A stretch of DNA of 64,000 nucleotides from Myxococcales bacterium (GCA_020633335.1 JACKDU010000007.1:246001-310000), one strand, 5' to 3'; positions 18,485-29,963 are shown, counted from the stretch's first letter. Translations and numbers: made by a program. The notes: generated by a model not told the origin, from the sequence alone.

Positions 18485-19329
18485 GCGAGATCGGGCCGAT
18501 CGCCGAGATCATCGACCGCGCCCTCGCCGAGGACCTCGGCAGCGGCGACGTCACCAGCCGGGTCTCGGTGCCGGGCGGGGTGATGTCGCGGGCCCGCCTC
18601 ATCGCCAAGGAGGGGCTGGTCCTCGCCGGCGTCGAGGTCGTGCGCGAGGTCTTCCGGCGGGTCGATCCCGGGATCACGGTCGACCTCCTCGCCCGTGACG
18701 GCGAGCACATGCCGACCGGCGCGATCATCGCGCGGATCCACGGCGAGGCCCGGGCGCTCCTGGCGGCCGAGCGCACGGCGCTCAACCTCCTCCAGCGGAT
18801 GACCGGCGTGGCCACCTTGACGCGGGCCTTCGTCGACGCGGCCGGCGGTCGCTGCCGGATCACCGACACCCGCAAGACGATGCCGGGGCTGCGGGCGCTC
18901 GATCGCTACGCGGTCCGCTGCGGGGGCGGCCACAACCACCGCAACGACCTCGGGGCCGGCGTGCTGATCAAGGAGAACCACATCCGGGCGGCCGGCGGGA
19001 TCTCGGCGGCGATCGGCGCGGCCCGCCGCCACGCGCCCCACACCCTGCGGATCGAGTGCGAGGTGACCAGCCACGCCGAGCTCCGCGAGGCGCTCGAGGC
19101 CGGCGCCGACGTGATCATGCTCGACAACATGGACGACCCGGCGATCGCCGAGGCGGTGGCGATCACCCGGAAGCGGGCGCTCCTCGAGGTCAGCGGCGGG
19201 GTCTCGCTGCCGCGGGTGGAGGCGCTCTCGCGGCTCGGGATCGACCTGATCAGCGTCGGCAAGCTCACCCACTCGGCGGCGGCCGCCGACATCTCGCTCC
19301 TCTTTGAGCCCCCGGGCGGGTGGGCCTGA
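18460..19329 (+). CDS. nadC: Nicotinate-nucleotide pyrophosphorylase (carboxylating)
   Basis: 289 aa, the usual length. It turns quinolinate and PRPP into nicotinate mononucleotide, CO2 and pyrophosphate in de novo NAD synthesis. Key motifs are AERTALNLLQRMTGVATLT, ITDTRKTMPGLRALDRYAVRCGGGHNHR, IECEVTS, MLDNM and EVSGGVSL, covering the PRPP and quinolinate sites. The start at ATG 18460 overlaps the end of the HAD gene; the long upstream extension in the same frame is an artefact of overlap. birA begins 4 nt after its stop. No nadA or nadB is visible nearby. Confidence 0.95.
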   Translation: MAASSATLSEIGPIAEIIDRALAEDLGSGDVTSRVSVPGGVMSRARLIAKEGLVLAGVEVVREVFRRVDPGITVDLLARDGEHMPTGAIIARIHGEARALLAAERTALNLLQRMTGVATLTRAFVDAAGGRCRITDTRKTMPGLRALDRYAVRCGGGHNHRNDLGAGVLIKENHIRAAGGISAAIGAARRHAPHTLRIECEVTSHAELREALEAGADVIMLDNMDDPAIAEAVAITRKRALLEVSGGVSLPRVEALSRLGIDLISVGKLTHSAAAADISLLFEPPGGWA

Positions 19330-19333
19330 GCCG

Positions 19334-20164
19334 GTGGCGAGCGACGAGCTCGCGCGGCTCCGTGAGAACTTGAGGACATGCTCGTTCGGGCATGTCCATG
19401 AGCACTATCGAGAGATCGCCTCGACCAACGACCGCGCGCTCGCCTGGGCCCAGGAGGGGGCGCCCCACGGCGCGCTGGTCAGCGCCGACGCGCAGACGGC
19501 GGGCCGCGGGCGCCGCGGGCGGGTGTGGTCGTCGCCGCCCGGCGAGGACCTCTACTTCAGCGTGATCGTCCGCCCGGGGGCGCTGGCCGGCGGGCTCGCG
19601 CCGGCGGGCTGGGGCGCCTACGGCCTCGCGGTCGGCGTCGCCCTCCGCGAGGGGATCGGCCGCTGGCTCGCCGACGACCTCGCGCTCAAGTGGCCCAACG
19701 ACCTCCTCTGGCGCGGTCGCAAGCTCGCCGGGATCCTCTGCGAGGGGCGCTGGCAGGCGGGCGCGCTCCAGGCGATCGTCGTCGGCGTCGGCGTCAACTG
19801 CGGGCGGCGGCGCTTCGAAGATCCCGCGCTCGCCGACCGGGCGACCAGCCTCGCGCTCGCGCTCGCGGCGGCGCCGGGGCGGGCGGAGCTCCTCGCCGAG
19901 CTCCTCCTTGCGCTCGAGGCGACGACCGCGATCTTCGCGTCCGAGGGCGGGTTCGCGGCGATCCGCGGGCGCTACGAGGAGGCCTGCGAGCTCCTCGGGC
20001 GGGCGGTGGTGGTCCCGGCGGTCGGTCGCGATCCCGAGATCCGCGGGGTCGCGGTCGGCCTCGACGACGACGGCGCCCTCCTGGTGCGCGAGGCGAAGGG
20101 CGGGCCGAGCCGGCGGATCGAGGCGGCCGACGTCTGGCTGGCCAGCGATCCCGGGCGACCCTGA
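19334..20164 (+). CDS. birA: Biotin-[acetyl-CoA-carboxylase] ligase
   Basis: 276 aa. The ligase core is clear: STNDRALAWAQEGAPHGALVSADAQTAGRGRRGRVWSSPPGEDLYFS (the biotinyl-AMP GRGRRGR loop), then LKWPNDLLWRGRKLAGILCEG and VVGVGVNC. A C-terminal SH3-like domain ends with GALLV. There is no N-terminal helix-turn-helix, so this is a class I enzyme without the repressor role. It attaches biotin to carboxylase carrier domains. GTG 19334 just after the nadC stop was chosen over an upstream in-frame start at 19304. A copy of the GGACATG/CATGTCC hairpin lies within codons 14-21. Confidence 0.92.
   Translation: MASDELARLRENLRTCSFGHVHEHYREIASTNDRALAWAQEGAPHGALVSADAQTAGRGRRGRVWSSPPGEDLYFSVIVRPGALAGGLAPAGWGAYGLAVGVALREGIGRWLADDLALKWPNDLLWRGRKLAGILCEGRWQAGALQAIVVGVGVNCGRRRFEDPALADRATSLALALAAAPGRAELLAELLLALEATTAIFASEGGFAAIRGRYEEACELLGRAVVVPAVGRDPEIRGVAVGLDDDGALLVREAKGGPSRRIEAADVWLASDPGRP
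19374..19397. repeat. GGACATG / CATGTCC inverted repeat inside birA
   Basis: 7-bp perfect arms with a 10-nt loop, within the N-terminal codons of birA (reads RTCSFGHVH). It introduces AGG, ACA, TGC and CAT codons. Confidence 0.55.
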
Positions 20165-20335
20165 GCGACCCGCGCGCGCAGCGTCGCTGCGGGGCGGCGT
20201 GCCGATGCTCACCGCGCTCGACTCGCAGGGCCCTGATGGCCTCCAGGCGCCCGGGAACGGCGCTCCCGGTGATCGCCGCCGCGACCGCGCGGGGCCGGGG
20301 CGGGGCCGCCAGCGGGTGCGCCTTGATACGATGCC

Positions 20336-22060
20336 GTGGTGGCTGAGGTGAACGAGGACGCGCTCCTGGCGACGATCCGGGCGGGGATCATCGGCGACGA
20401 CCGGACGATCGTCACGCCCTACGGCCGGCGGCGGGTGACCTACGCCGACTACACCGCCTCCGGGCGCTCGCTCGCCTTCATCGAAGACTTCATCCGCGAG
20501 GCGGTGATGCCCCTCTACGCCAACACCCACTCCGAGGTCTCGGGGACCGGGATCCAGACCTCGCGCTACCGCGAGGACGCCCGCCGGATCATCCGCGACG
20601 CGGTCGGCGGCAACGACGACGACGTCGTGATCTTCTGCGGCTCGGGGGCGACGGCGGCGATCAACCACCTCGTCGAGATCCTCAACCTCCGGATCCCAGC
20701 CGACCTCGACGCCCGCTACCACTTCTCCGAGCAGATCCCCGCGGGCGAGCGGCCGGTGATCTTCATCGGCCCCTTCGAGCACCACTCGAACGAGCTCCCC
20801 TGGCGGGAGTCGATCGCCGAGGTCGTGGTGATCGACGAGGACGTCGACGGCCACATCGACCAGGAGCACCTCCGCCGCGAGCTCGTCGCCCGCGCGGATC
20901 GACCGCTCAAGATCGGCTCGTTCTCGGCGGCCTCGAACGTCACCGGGATCGTCTCCGACACCCACGGGATCACCCGCCTCCTCCACGAGCACGGCGCCCT
21001 CGCCTTCTGGGACTTCGCGGCCGCGGCCCCCTACGTGGCGATCGACATGAACCCCGAGGAGGACCCGCTGGCGGCCAAGGACGCGATCTTCTTCTCGCCG
21101 CACAAGTTCATCGGCGGCCCCGGGACGCCGGGGGTGCTGGTCGCCAAGCGCCACCTCTTCCACAACCGGGTGCCGGCGCTCCCCGGCGGCGGGACGGTCG
21201 CCTACGTCAACCAAGTGGAGCACCGCTACCTCGACGACCCGGTCCACCGCGAGGAGGGCGGGACGCCGGCGATCATCGAGTCGATCCGCGCGGGCCTGGT
21301 GGTCCAGCTCAAGTCGGCGGTCGGCGAGGGGTCGATCGAGCGCCGCGAGGGCGGCTTCGTCGCCCGGGCGATCGCCGCCTGGCGCCACAACCCGCGGATC
21401 AAGATCCTCGGCAACGAGCGGGCGCGTCGCCTCTCGATCGTCTCCTTCGTCGTCCGCTACCGCGAGCGCTACCTCCACCACAACTTCGTCGTCGCGATCT
21501 TGAACGACCTCTTCGGGATCCAGTCGCGGGGCGGCTGCTCCTGCGCCGGCCCCTACGGCCACCGCCTCCTCGGGATCGACCTCGAGCGCTCGAAGGAGTT
21601 CGAGCACGAGATCGTCCGCGGCTGCGAGGGGATCAAGCCGGGCTGGGTGCGGGTCAACTTCAACTACTTCATCGAGGAGGCGACCTTCGAGTTCCTCCTC
21701 GAGGCCGTCCACTTCGTCGCCGACCACGGCTACAAGCTCCTCCCCGACTACACCTTCGATCCGATCACCGGCCTCTGGCAGCACCGCGACTGGCAGCCGC
21801 AGGAGGTCCGCTCGCTCCACGACATCACCTACGAGGGCGGGCGCCTGCGCTCGCCGGCGATCCGGCGGCCGGCGCCGGCGTCGGAGCTGCCGGGCTACCT
21901 CGAGGCGGCGGCGCTCATCGTCGCCGACGCGGCCGAGCGGGTGAAGCCCGGGGACATCGAGGATCCGCGCTGCTCGGCCGACTTTGAGGCGCTGCGCTGG
22001 TTCCCGCTGCCGGGGGAGGTCGCCCGCGACCTCCGCCTCGGGCGGACGGCGACCGGCTGA
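20336..22060 (+). CDS. Class V aminotransferase-fold PLP enzyme (cysteine-desulfurase-like)
   Basis: 574 aa, longer than the roughly 400-aa desulfurases because of N- and C-terminal additions. Fold-type I features are VIFCGSGATAAINHL (PLP phosphate site), FIGPFEHHSNELPWRE, GSFSAASNVTG, DFAAAAPYVAIDM (PLP Asp) and FFSPHKFIGGPGTPG with the PLP-binding Lys. A GIQSRGGCSCAGPYGHRLLGID segment near the C-terminus places Cys residues where desulfurases carry their catalytic loop. Sulfur mobilisation or a lyase-like reaction on an amino acid is likely; the substrate is not assigned. A TACGAT box (20327-20332) precedes tandem GTG codons at 20336/20339, predicting a leaderless start. Confidence 0.85.
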   Translation: MVAEVNEDALLATIRAGIIGDDRTIVTPYGRRRVTYADYTASGRSLAFIEDFIREAVMPLYANTHSEVSGTGIQTSRYREDARRIIRDAVGGNDDDVVIFCGSGATAAINHLVEILNLRIPADLDARYHFSEQIPAGERPVIFIGPFEHHSNELPWRESIAEVVVIDEDVDGHIDQEHLRRELVARADRPLKIGSFSAASNVTGIVSDTHGITRLLHEHGALAFWDFAAAAPYVAIDMNPEEDPLAAKDAIFFSPHKFIGGPGTPGVLVAKRHLFHNRVPALPGGGTVAYVNQVEHRYLDDPVHREEGGTPAIIESIRAGLVVQLKSAVGEGSIERREGGFVARAIAAWRHNPRIKILGNERARRLSIVSFVVRYRERYLHHNFVVAILNDLFGIQSRGGCSCAGPYGHRLLGIDLERSKEFEHEIVRGCEGIKPGWVRVNFNYFIEEATFEFLLEAVHFVADHGYKLLPDYTFDPITGLWQHRDWQPQEVRSLHDITYEGGRLRSPAIRRPAPASELPGYLEAAALIVADAAERVKPGDIEDPRCSADFEALRWFPLPGEVARDLRLGRTATG

Positions 22061-22064
22061 GGCG

Positions 22065-22586
22065 TCAGGGCTTTGGGGGCGGCGCGCCGAGGAGCGCCTC
22101 GATCGTCGCCCAGGAGAGCGCGACGCCGCGCTCACGCGGCGGGCGGTAGGTGACGCCGAGGAGGCGGGCGGCCTCGTGCATCTGCGGGGTCACCATCGGG
22201 TCGAAGCGGGCGAGGTCGTCGGTCTCGTAGGATGTCCAAAGGACCAGGTAGGTCGCGCCCTCGAAGTAGGGGAGCGCGTCCTCGCGGGTCCCCCGGCCGA
22301 GGGCGGCGGCGCCGATCACGTCGGCGTAGCGGCTGAAGAGGCGCTCGATGACCGGCATCGCCCGCGCCCGGCGGGCGGCCATCGCCGCGAGGTCGGCGAC
22401 CGGGCGGAGATCGGGTGGGGGCCAGGCGGGCGCGGTCGGAGGCCCGGGCTTTGGCTCGGGTTCGGGTTCGGGCTCGGGCGGCGGCGCGGGCCAGGCCTCG
22501 GCCCCGCAGAGCCCGCAGATCGTCGGCCCGCCGGCGCTCGGCAGGAGCGAGCCACACCCCGGGCAGCGGAGGAGCGCCCAGGTCAA
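22065..22586 (-). CDS. Zinc-ribbon protein with Pro-Glu linker
   Basis: 173 aa. An N-terminal zinc ribbon (CPGCGSLL, then CGLCG) is followed by a Pro/Glu repeat linker (PEPEPEPKPGPP, about residues 36-50) and a helical C-terminal domain (FSRYADVIGAA, PYFEGATYLVLWTSYETDD). No known enzyme motif. It lies convergent with the PLP enzyme gene, 4 bp apart. The family is not recognised. A TGTCC/GGAC mini-repeat sits in the coding sequence at 22231-22247. Confidence 0.65.
   Translation of the reverse strand: MTWALLRCPGCGSLLPSAGGPTICGLCGAEAWPAPPPEPEPEPEPKPGPPTAPAWPPPDLRPVADLAAMAARRARAMPVIERLFSRYADVIGAAALGRGTREDALPYFEGATYLVLWTSYETDDLARFDPMVTPQMHEAARLLGVTYRPPRERGVALSWATIEALLGAPPPKP
22231..22247. repeat. 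ATGTCC-aaa-GGAC mini-repeat in the zinc-ribbon gene
   Basis: On the coding strand it reads CTGGTCCTTTGGACATCC and brings CTT and ACA codons. It shares GGTCCTTTGG with the copy at 1021-1037. Confidence 0.4.
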
Positions 22587-22610
22587 CGTCGGCCTCTCAA
22601 TGAAGATGCC

Positions 22611-23555
22611 TCAAGAGACATGTTGTCCGTGGCCGACGGAGGCACGCCGCCGCCGGAGGAGCCCGCGCACGTCGTCCCAGCTCTCGACGAGGACGCCGGC
22701 GACGATGAGCCCGAGCCCGCCGAGGGTCGCCGGCAGGATCGGCTCGCCGAGGATGAAGTGGATCGGGATCAGCGAGAGGAAGGGCGTGATGAAGACGAGG
22801 ATACCGACCTGCGACGCGCTCGCGGCGAGCGCCAACGCCCGCAGCCAGAGCGCGAAGGTGAGCCCCATCTCGAAGAGGCCGACGTAGATCGCCGCCGCCC
22901 AGGCCCCCGGCGGGGCGCTCATCGGCGGGCGCGCGAGGGCGAGGGCGATCCAGGCGAAGAGCGCCCCGAAGGCGAAGGCGAGCGTCAGGCGGACGACCTC
23001 GTCGCGGCGATCGCGGAGGCTCGCAAGCCAGTAGGCCGCCCAGATCAGCGACGAGCCGACCGCGAGGCTGACCCCGAGCGGATCGTCGATCGCCAGCGCG
23101 CTCCACTCGCCGCGGGTCGAGATCGTCGCCACCCCGGCGAGGCCGAGGAGGGCGGCGGGCAGCGTCCGCAGGCGGAGGCGCTGGCCGAGCACCGGCGCCG
23201 CCAGGAGCGAGAGGACGATCGGCCAGGTGTAGTTGAGCGGCTGCGCCTGCTGGGCCGGGAGGCGAGCGTAGGCGTGGAGGAGGACGAGGTAGTAGGCGAA
23301 GGGGTTGAGCGCGCCGAGGAGCGCCGAGCGGCCGAGCTCGCGCGGGGTCTGGCGGAGGAGGAGGCCGAGCTTGCCCTGGCGGGCGGCGACCCCGACGAGC
23401 GCGAGCGCGGCGACCGTCGCCGCGACCGCGAGGACGACCAGCGGCGGCAGGTCAGCGAGCGCGAGCTCAAAGGCGGTGGCGACCGTCGCCCAGAGGCCGA
23501 TCGCCGCGAAGGCGAAGGGGTAGGGCGAGCCCCGATCGGGCGGCGACGCCGACAT
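22611..23555 (-). CDS. EamA/DMT family transporter
   Basis: 314 aa with ten membrane helices in two EamA repeats of about 140 residues each. Typical sequences are GALNPFAYYLVLLHAYARLPAQQAQPLNYTWPIVLSLLAAPVLG in the first repeat and GLFEMGLTFALWLRALALAASASQVGILVFITPFLSL in the second. Such proteins move metabolites or amino acids across the inner membrane. The last residues and the stop codon fall in a GACATGT-type mini-repeat (22616-22628), which seems to have set the C-terminus. Transcribed leftward from 23555, 24 bp downstream of the S9 peptidase stop, so it may be in its operon. Confidence 0.85.
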   Translation of the reverse strand: MSASPPDRGSPYPFAFAAIGLWATVATAFELALADLPPLVVLAVAATVAALALVGVAARQGKLGLLLRQTPRELGRSALLGALNPFAYYLVLLHAYARLPAQQAQPLNYTWPIVLSLLAAPVLGQRLRLRTLPAALLGLAGVATISTRGEWSALAIDDPLGVSLAVGSSLIWAAYWLASLRDRRDEVVRLTLAFAFGALFAWIALALARPPMSAPPGAWAAAIYVGLFEMGLTFALWLRALALAASASQVGILVFITPFLSLIPIHFILGEPILPATLGGLGLIVAGVLVESWDDVRGLLRRRRASVGHGQHVS

Positions 23556-23579
23556 GTCGATCCGCCGCGAACCCTCTCG

Positions 23580-25721
<2,142 letters not shown>

Positions 25722-25861
25722 CGTCGCACTTGTACCGCAGATCGCCCGGTTCGCGGGCGGCTCTCGTGCGCCCGGTCCCGGGTCGTGCCCAAGCCGAACG
25801 TTGATCGACGTTCGGGCGGCCCCCTGCGCCGCGCCCCGGGGCGGGCGCTCGCGCCTCGCGC

Positions 25862-26605
25862 TCACTCGCGGCGGACGCGGTCGTTGAAGTCGTAGAAGTA
25901 CTCGTCGACGAAGTCCGTGTCGTCGCCGCGGAGGCTCCTGCGGATCCGCAGCGCGTCGAAGACCATCATCCGAAAGAAGGACCAGTCGCCGTAGGCGTCG
26001 AACTTGCGCGCTGAGGTCAGGAGCGGCGCGCCCGCGAGGCGGCGGTAGTCGAGCGCGCGCGCGCGACCCCACCGCCGCAGGCGCTTGCCGAAGTCGAGAT
26101 CCTCGCTCATCGGCAGGCGCTCGTCGAAGCCGCCGATCGCGTCGAAGGCCGCGCGGGTCGTCCAGAAGGCCCCGCAGGGCACGCCGGTGATCCGCACCAT
26201 GAGGTCGAGGAGGAGCTCCGTGCAGCGGATCCCGCGCGAGCGTCGATCGAAGCGGACGTCGACGCCGCCACCGACGGCGCCGCCCTCGAGGGCCTCGACT
26301 ACGAGGCCGAAGGTCGCCGGGTGGAGGCGGCTGTCGGCGTCGCAGGTGACGATGACCTCGGCGTCGGAGGCCGCGACCCCGGCGTTGCGGATCGTCGCCA
26401 GGCAGCGGCTCTCGTCGCGGATCGTCCGGGCGCCGTACGCCCTCGCTATCGCCTCGGTCGCGTCCGTGCAGCGGTTGCAGACGACGACGGTCTCGAGCGC
26501 GCCCGAGTAGCGCGCGCGGGCGGCCTCGACGGCGTCGAGGCAAGCGGGGAGGTGCCGCTCCTCGTTGTGCGCCGGGATGATGACGGCGATGGATCGATCG
26601 GGCAT
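25862..26605 (-). CDS. Family 2 glycosyltransferase
   Basis: 247 aa. The GT-A fold starts with SIAVIIPAHNEERHLPACLDAV, followed by TVVVCNRCTDAT, the DxD-type VTCDADSRLHP that binds the nucleotide-sugar metal, and the acceptor-side MSEDLDFGKRLRRWG (ED catalytic base). It has no membrane helices. The product, possibly an envelope glycan or glycolipid, cannot be inferred. The start at ATG 26605 begins right at the fold; the upstream extension to 26725 is Arg/Pro-rich noise. Confidence 0.88.
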   Translation of the reverse strand: MPDRSIAVIIPAHNEERHLPACLDAVEAARARYSGALETVVVCNRCTDATEAIARAYGARTIRDESRCLATIRNAGVAASDAEVIVTCDADSRLHPATFGLVVEALEGGAVGGGVDVRFDRRSRGIRCTELLLDLMVRITGVPCGAFWTTRAAFDAIGGFDERLPMSEDLDFGKRLRRWGRARALDYRRLAGAPLLTSARKFDAYGDWSFFRMMVFDALRIRRSLRGDDTDFVDEYFYDFNDRVRRE

Positions 26606-26817
26606 GCCGCGTCGCGAGACTGCAAGCCGCGTGCCCGGGGAGCGGGCGCCGCAGGTGGGCCGCGCGGCGCCTCTTGGTCGATCCTCGGGACGGATCGGCA
26701 CGAGCCCGCCGAGCGACGGCGCCATGCTGTCACGGCGGCCGCTGCTCTGGGCCGCGCGTCCGCGCCCACGGTGCCTCGCGCCTTGTCCCGGGCCGGCGAG
26801 CGGTGCACGATCCCTCG

Positions 26818-28752
26818 ATGCTCGCGCTCGTCGGGCTGGCGGCGGCGCTCCTCGGCCCGGCCGCCGAGGGAGCCGGCGCGGAGGCGGTGAGCGGCGAGGT
26901 GATCGTCAGCGAGCGCGCGCCGTCGACCGAGGAGGTCGTCGAGGCTCCGTCGCCGACCGCGACGACGGGGGCCGGCGGGGACGCGCTCCGCCGCCTCCTC
27001 CTCCAGGCGTCGGAGCTGCCGCCGGGCTACTTCCTCAGCGACGCCGTGGTCCAGGGCGATCGCGCGTCGCAGCGCTGGGCGGCCGGGGATCCGGCGGCCG
27101 GACCCGCGACCATCGAGGTGACGATCTTCGCCCGCGACGACGCCCGCGGGTGGCCGCCGCCGGCCGCGATCAGCGAGGGCCTCCCGCCCCTCGAGGTGCC
27201 GCCGGAGCTCGGCCCCGGGGCGCTCTACGGCGGCACGCCGGCCCTCGAAGACGGCGGGGTGCCCTCCCTCACCTACATCTTCGCCCGCGAGCGCGGCCCC
27301 CTGGTGGTCCGAGTCAAGGTGACCCGGGGGACAGGTAGCTCGGCGCCCGCGCTGATGCCGATCGCCCTCCGCGGGCCGCTCCATCGGCTCCTCGTGCACC
27401 TCGACGCCGGTCCGCCCCCGGATCCGCCCCAGCGGCCGGCGATCTCGGCGGCCAAGCTCCACAGCGCGCTCCTCGGCCGCGACGAGCTCGGCTCCCGGAT
27501 GAGCGCCGACCCCCGAGCGGCCCCGGACGGGCCTGGCTTCGCGCGGGCGATGATCGCCGCGGGCGCGCTCGCCAGCGCGGAGCAGGCCTGGCTCGACGGC
27601 GGCGGCGAGGCGGTCGAGGTCGCGGTCGTCCGCCTCGTCGATCGTCGGGCCTCCTTCGCGCGCCCGGAGGCCGCCCAGGAGGCGATCGCCGCCCGCCTCG
27701 CCGCAGATCCCGACTTCATCGCCCACGCGCGCCACATCGCCCGCAAGCGCGCGGGGCCGATGAAGGTCGAGGCCGAGTCGGATGACGACATGGCGCTGAC
27801 GATCGCGGTCGCGGCCGCCGTCCGCGACGCCGAGGTCCGCTACACGATCGTCGATCGCCCGCCCTACCCCCGCCGCCTCCTGGTCCGACCGCTCCGCCTC
27901 GACGACGGCACGCGGATCGGCGGCCGCTACCTCGTGCTCGCGCGGGCCGGCGCGATCGCGGTCGAGCTCGAGGCGATCATCCAACACCCGCCGGAGGCCG
28001 CCGAGGCCGCGGGCGCGCTCCTCCTCGGCCTCGCGGACCAGGCCCTCGCCAAGGCCGACGCGCTCCAGGGACCGGCGACGCCGCAGCTCAGCCTGGCGAT
28101 CCCCGAGGACGGCGACGGGGATCGCTCGCTCCGGACCCGACCGCCGCCGCGGCGCGGCGCGTCCGATCGCCGGCAGCAGATCCGCGACTACTGGCGGCAC
28201 CCGCCGCGCGGCGGGCCAAGCTGGATCGGCTTCCACGCCGGCGCGCCGATCGGCCCGCGCGACATCGCCGGGGTTCCGATCCGCTCGCGCTACACCTTCG
28301 GGATCGACGTCGCCGCCCTGCCGCGGCCGCGGATCCACATCCGCTTCGCCTATCGCCGCTCGGCCTGGCGGACGGTCGGCGTCGACCCGACCCTCGATCT
28401 CGGGATCAACCGCCTCGAGATCTACTACGGCCTCCCGCTCATCGCCTTGCCGTGGACCTGGCGGGTGCGCCCGGAGCTCTTCGCGCTCGCCGGCGTGGGC
28501 ATGGGCTGGGCGGTCTCGGACTTCAAGTCGAGCAACGGCGATCGACGCCGCGACCCCGGGATCGGCGGCGGCGGGATCCTCGGCGCCGAGGCGGCGCTCG
28601 ACGTCCGCTTCAGCGAGCGCGTCGACCTGATGCTCCGCGGCGGCGTCCTCCGGGGCTTCTACGCCTACGCCGAGGATCACCTGGCGGAGCGGAGCTTCGC
28701 CGACGCGATCTCCTGGTACGCGGGCGCGGCGGTCGGCCTCAAGGGGTTCTAG
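26818..28752 (+). CDS. Large envelope protein with C-terminal barrel-like domain
   Basis: 644 aa. After an N-terminal signal peptide (about residues 1-22) comes a soluble region of about 430 residues with two DUF-like halves (ELPPGYFLSDAVVQGD and its echo DEVRYTIVDRPP). A Pro/Arg linker follows, then a C-terminal 170-residue region of paired amphipathic strands (YTFGIDVAALPRPRIHIRFAYRRS to YAGAAVGLKGF) that looks like a small outer-membrane barrel. No enzyme motif. It is divergent from the glycosyltransferase across a 212-bp gap without other genes. Start ATG 26818 was chosen at the signal peptide. Confidence 0.7.
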   Translation: MLALVGLAAALLGPAAEGAGAEAVSGEVIVSERAPSTEEVVEAPSPTATTGAGGDALRRLLLQASELPPGYFLSDAVVQGDRASQRWAAGDPAAGPATIEVTIFARDDARGWPPPAAISEGLPPLEVPPELGPGALYGGTPALEDGGVPSLTYIFARERGPLVVRVKVTRGTGSSAPALMPIALRGPLHRLLVHLDAGPPPDPPQRPAISAAKLHSALLGRDELGSRMSADPRAAPDGPGFARAMIAAGALASAEQAWLDGGGEAVEVAVVRLVDRRASFARPEAAQEAIAARLAADPDFIAHARHIARKRAGPMKVEAESDDDMALTIAVAAAVRDAEVRYTIVDRPPYPRRLLVRPLRLDDGTRIGGRYLVLARAGAIAVELEAIIQHPPEAAEAAGALLLGLADQALAKADALQGPATPQLSLAIPEDGDGDRSLRTRPPPRRGASDRRQQIRDYWRHPPRGGPSWIGFHAGAPIGPRDIAGVPIRSRYTFGIDVAALPRPRIHIRFAYRRSAWRTVGVDPTLDLGINRLEIYYGLPLIALPWTWRVRPELFALAGVGMGWAVSDFKSSNGDRRRDPGIGGGGILGAEAALDVRFSERVDLMLRGGVLRGFYAYAEDHLAERSFADAISWYAGAAVGLKGF

Positions 28753-28763
28753 CGCCGCGCCGG

Positions 28764-29267
28764 CTAGCGGGGCTGCTCCGCGCTGACGGCGACGATCTCA
28801 AACGCGATCTCGCCGCGCGGCCGCCGGACCAGGACCTCGTCGCCCTCGGTCTTGCCGAGGATCGCCCGGCCGATCGGCGAGTCGATGCTGATCATCCCCT
28901 TGTCGGCGTCCCACTCGTCGGGGCCGACCAGGCGGTAGGAGACCTGGTTGCCCTCCTCGTCCTCGAGGGTGACCCATGCGCCGAAGACCGCGCGCCCCTT
29001 GGGGTCGCTGATCGGCGGGACCACCTTGAGCGACTCCATTCGCTTGCCGAGGAAGCGGAGGCGGCGATCGATCTCGCGCAGGCGCTTCTTGCCGTAGATG
29101 TACTCCGCGTTCTCCGAGCGGTCGCCGAGCGCGGCCGCGGCCGCGACCTCGTTGGTCACCCGCGGGCGCTCGATCTTCCACAGGAAGTCGACCTCCTCGC
29201 GGAGCTTCTTCAGCCCCTCGGGGGTGATGTAGTTGGTCTTCGGGGGCGGCCCCTCGCCGTCGGACAT
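28764..29267 (-). CDS. greB: Transcription elongation factor GreB-type
   Basis: 167 aa. An N-terminal coiled-coil (PKTNYITPEGLKKLREEVDFLWKIERPRVTNEVAAAAALGDRSENAEYIYGKKRLREIDRRLRFL) carries the acidic tip residues (D-x-S-E-N-A-E) that reach into the RNA polymerase active site. A C-terminal FKBP-like domain ends in RPRGEIAFEIVAV. Gre factors make stalled polymerase cut its transcript and restart. The GDRSENAEYIYGKKRLREIDRR wording matches the GreB rather than the GreA subgroup. Monocistronic, convergent with the envelope gene. Confidence 0.9.
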   Translation of the reverse strand: MSDGEGPPPKTNYITPEGLKKLREEVDFLWKIERPRVTNEVAAAAALGDRSENAEYIYGKKRLREIDRRLRFLGKRMESLKVVPPISDPKGRAVFGAWVTLEDEEGNQVSYRLVGPDEWDADKGMISIDSPIGRAILGKTEGDEVLVRRPRGEIAFEIVAVSAEQPR

Positions 29268-29330
29268 CGGCGGAGCGTCGCCCGGCGGGCGCGCGCGGTC
29301 AACCTCCGCTCACGGCGGATACGTGGGCGG

Positions 29331-29963
29331 CTAGTAGCCCTCGCGCCCCTGCGGCGGGAGGGCGACCGGGGTCGCCAGCGGCGCGGCCTCTTCGGACTCG
29401 AGGAGCGCCTCGGCGGCGATCGCCCGGCCCTGCGCGCGGGCCTCCTCGATCTTCCGGCTGGCCCGCACGAGGAAGGCGATCCCCGCCGCGCCAGCGGCGA
29501 CGCCGAGCCACATGATGAGTGACGACATCAGGTAGCCGAGGGCGATGAGGCCGACCGCGAAGGTGCCGACGATGAGCGAGCCGAGGGCGAAGGAGCCGAC
29601 CGTCGACATCGCCGAGACCTCGACCTTGACCAGCGCCCCGCCGGCGCCGTCGGCCTCGCCGCTGATCTGGTAGACGACGCCCTTCTCGTCGTCGACGACG
29701 TCGATCCGGCCGCCGCCCTGGCGGTGCCCCTTGTGGCCGCTGCGTCGCTCGATCACCCGCCGCACCACCTCGGTCGCCTGCTCCGGGGGGAGCGGCACCG
29801 CGCCCTCGAGGCTGTGGGTGGCGAGCGCGTCGCTCGGGGAGCGGGTCGCCGGGACGTCCGAGCTCCGCTGGACCAGCGCCCGCCGGAGCTCCTCCGGTGA
29901 GATCCCTGCCTCCGCGGCGGCCTCGCGGAGCTCTGCGTCGGTGAGCTTGGCCGAGTCGTTCAT
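29331..29963 (-). CDS. Membrane protein with UBA-like N-terminus
   Basis: 210 aa. It begins with a short helical motif (LTDAELREAAAEAGISPEELRRALVQR) resembling SHOCT/UBA-type helices. After a middle domain with PPEQATEVVRRVIERR come two membrane helices (VGSFALGSLIVGTFAVGLIALGYLMSSLIMWLGVAAGAAGIAFLV) and a charged tail. The function is unknown. ATG 29963 lies one base after the transcription start predicted from a TGC-TAAGGT box, which argues against the longer frame to 30101. Confidence 0.7.
   Translation of the reverse strand: MNDSAKLTDAELREAAAEAGISPEELRRALVQRSSDVPATRSPSDALATHSLEGAVPLPPEQATEVVRRVIERRSGHKGHRQGGGRIDVVDDEKGVVYQISGEADGAGGALVKVEVSAMSTVGSFALGSLIVGTFAVGLIALGYLMSSLIMWLGVAAGAAGIAFLVRASRKIEEARAQGRAIAAEALLESEEAAPLATPVALPPQGREGY

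Noticed and set aside
19265..22135. Long minus-strand open frame opposite nadC, birA and the PLP enzyme
   Set aside because: Composition is that of a complementary-strand shadow; the plus-strand genes are certain.
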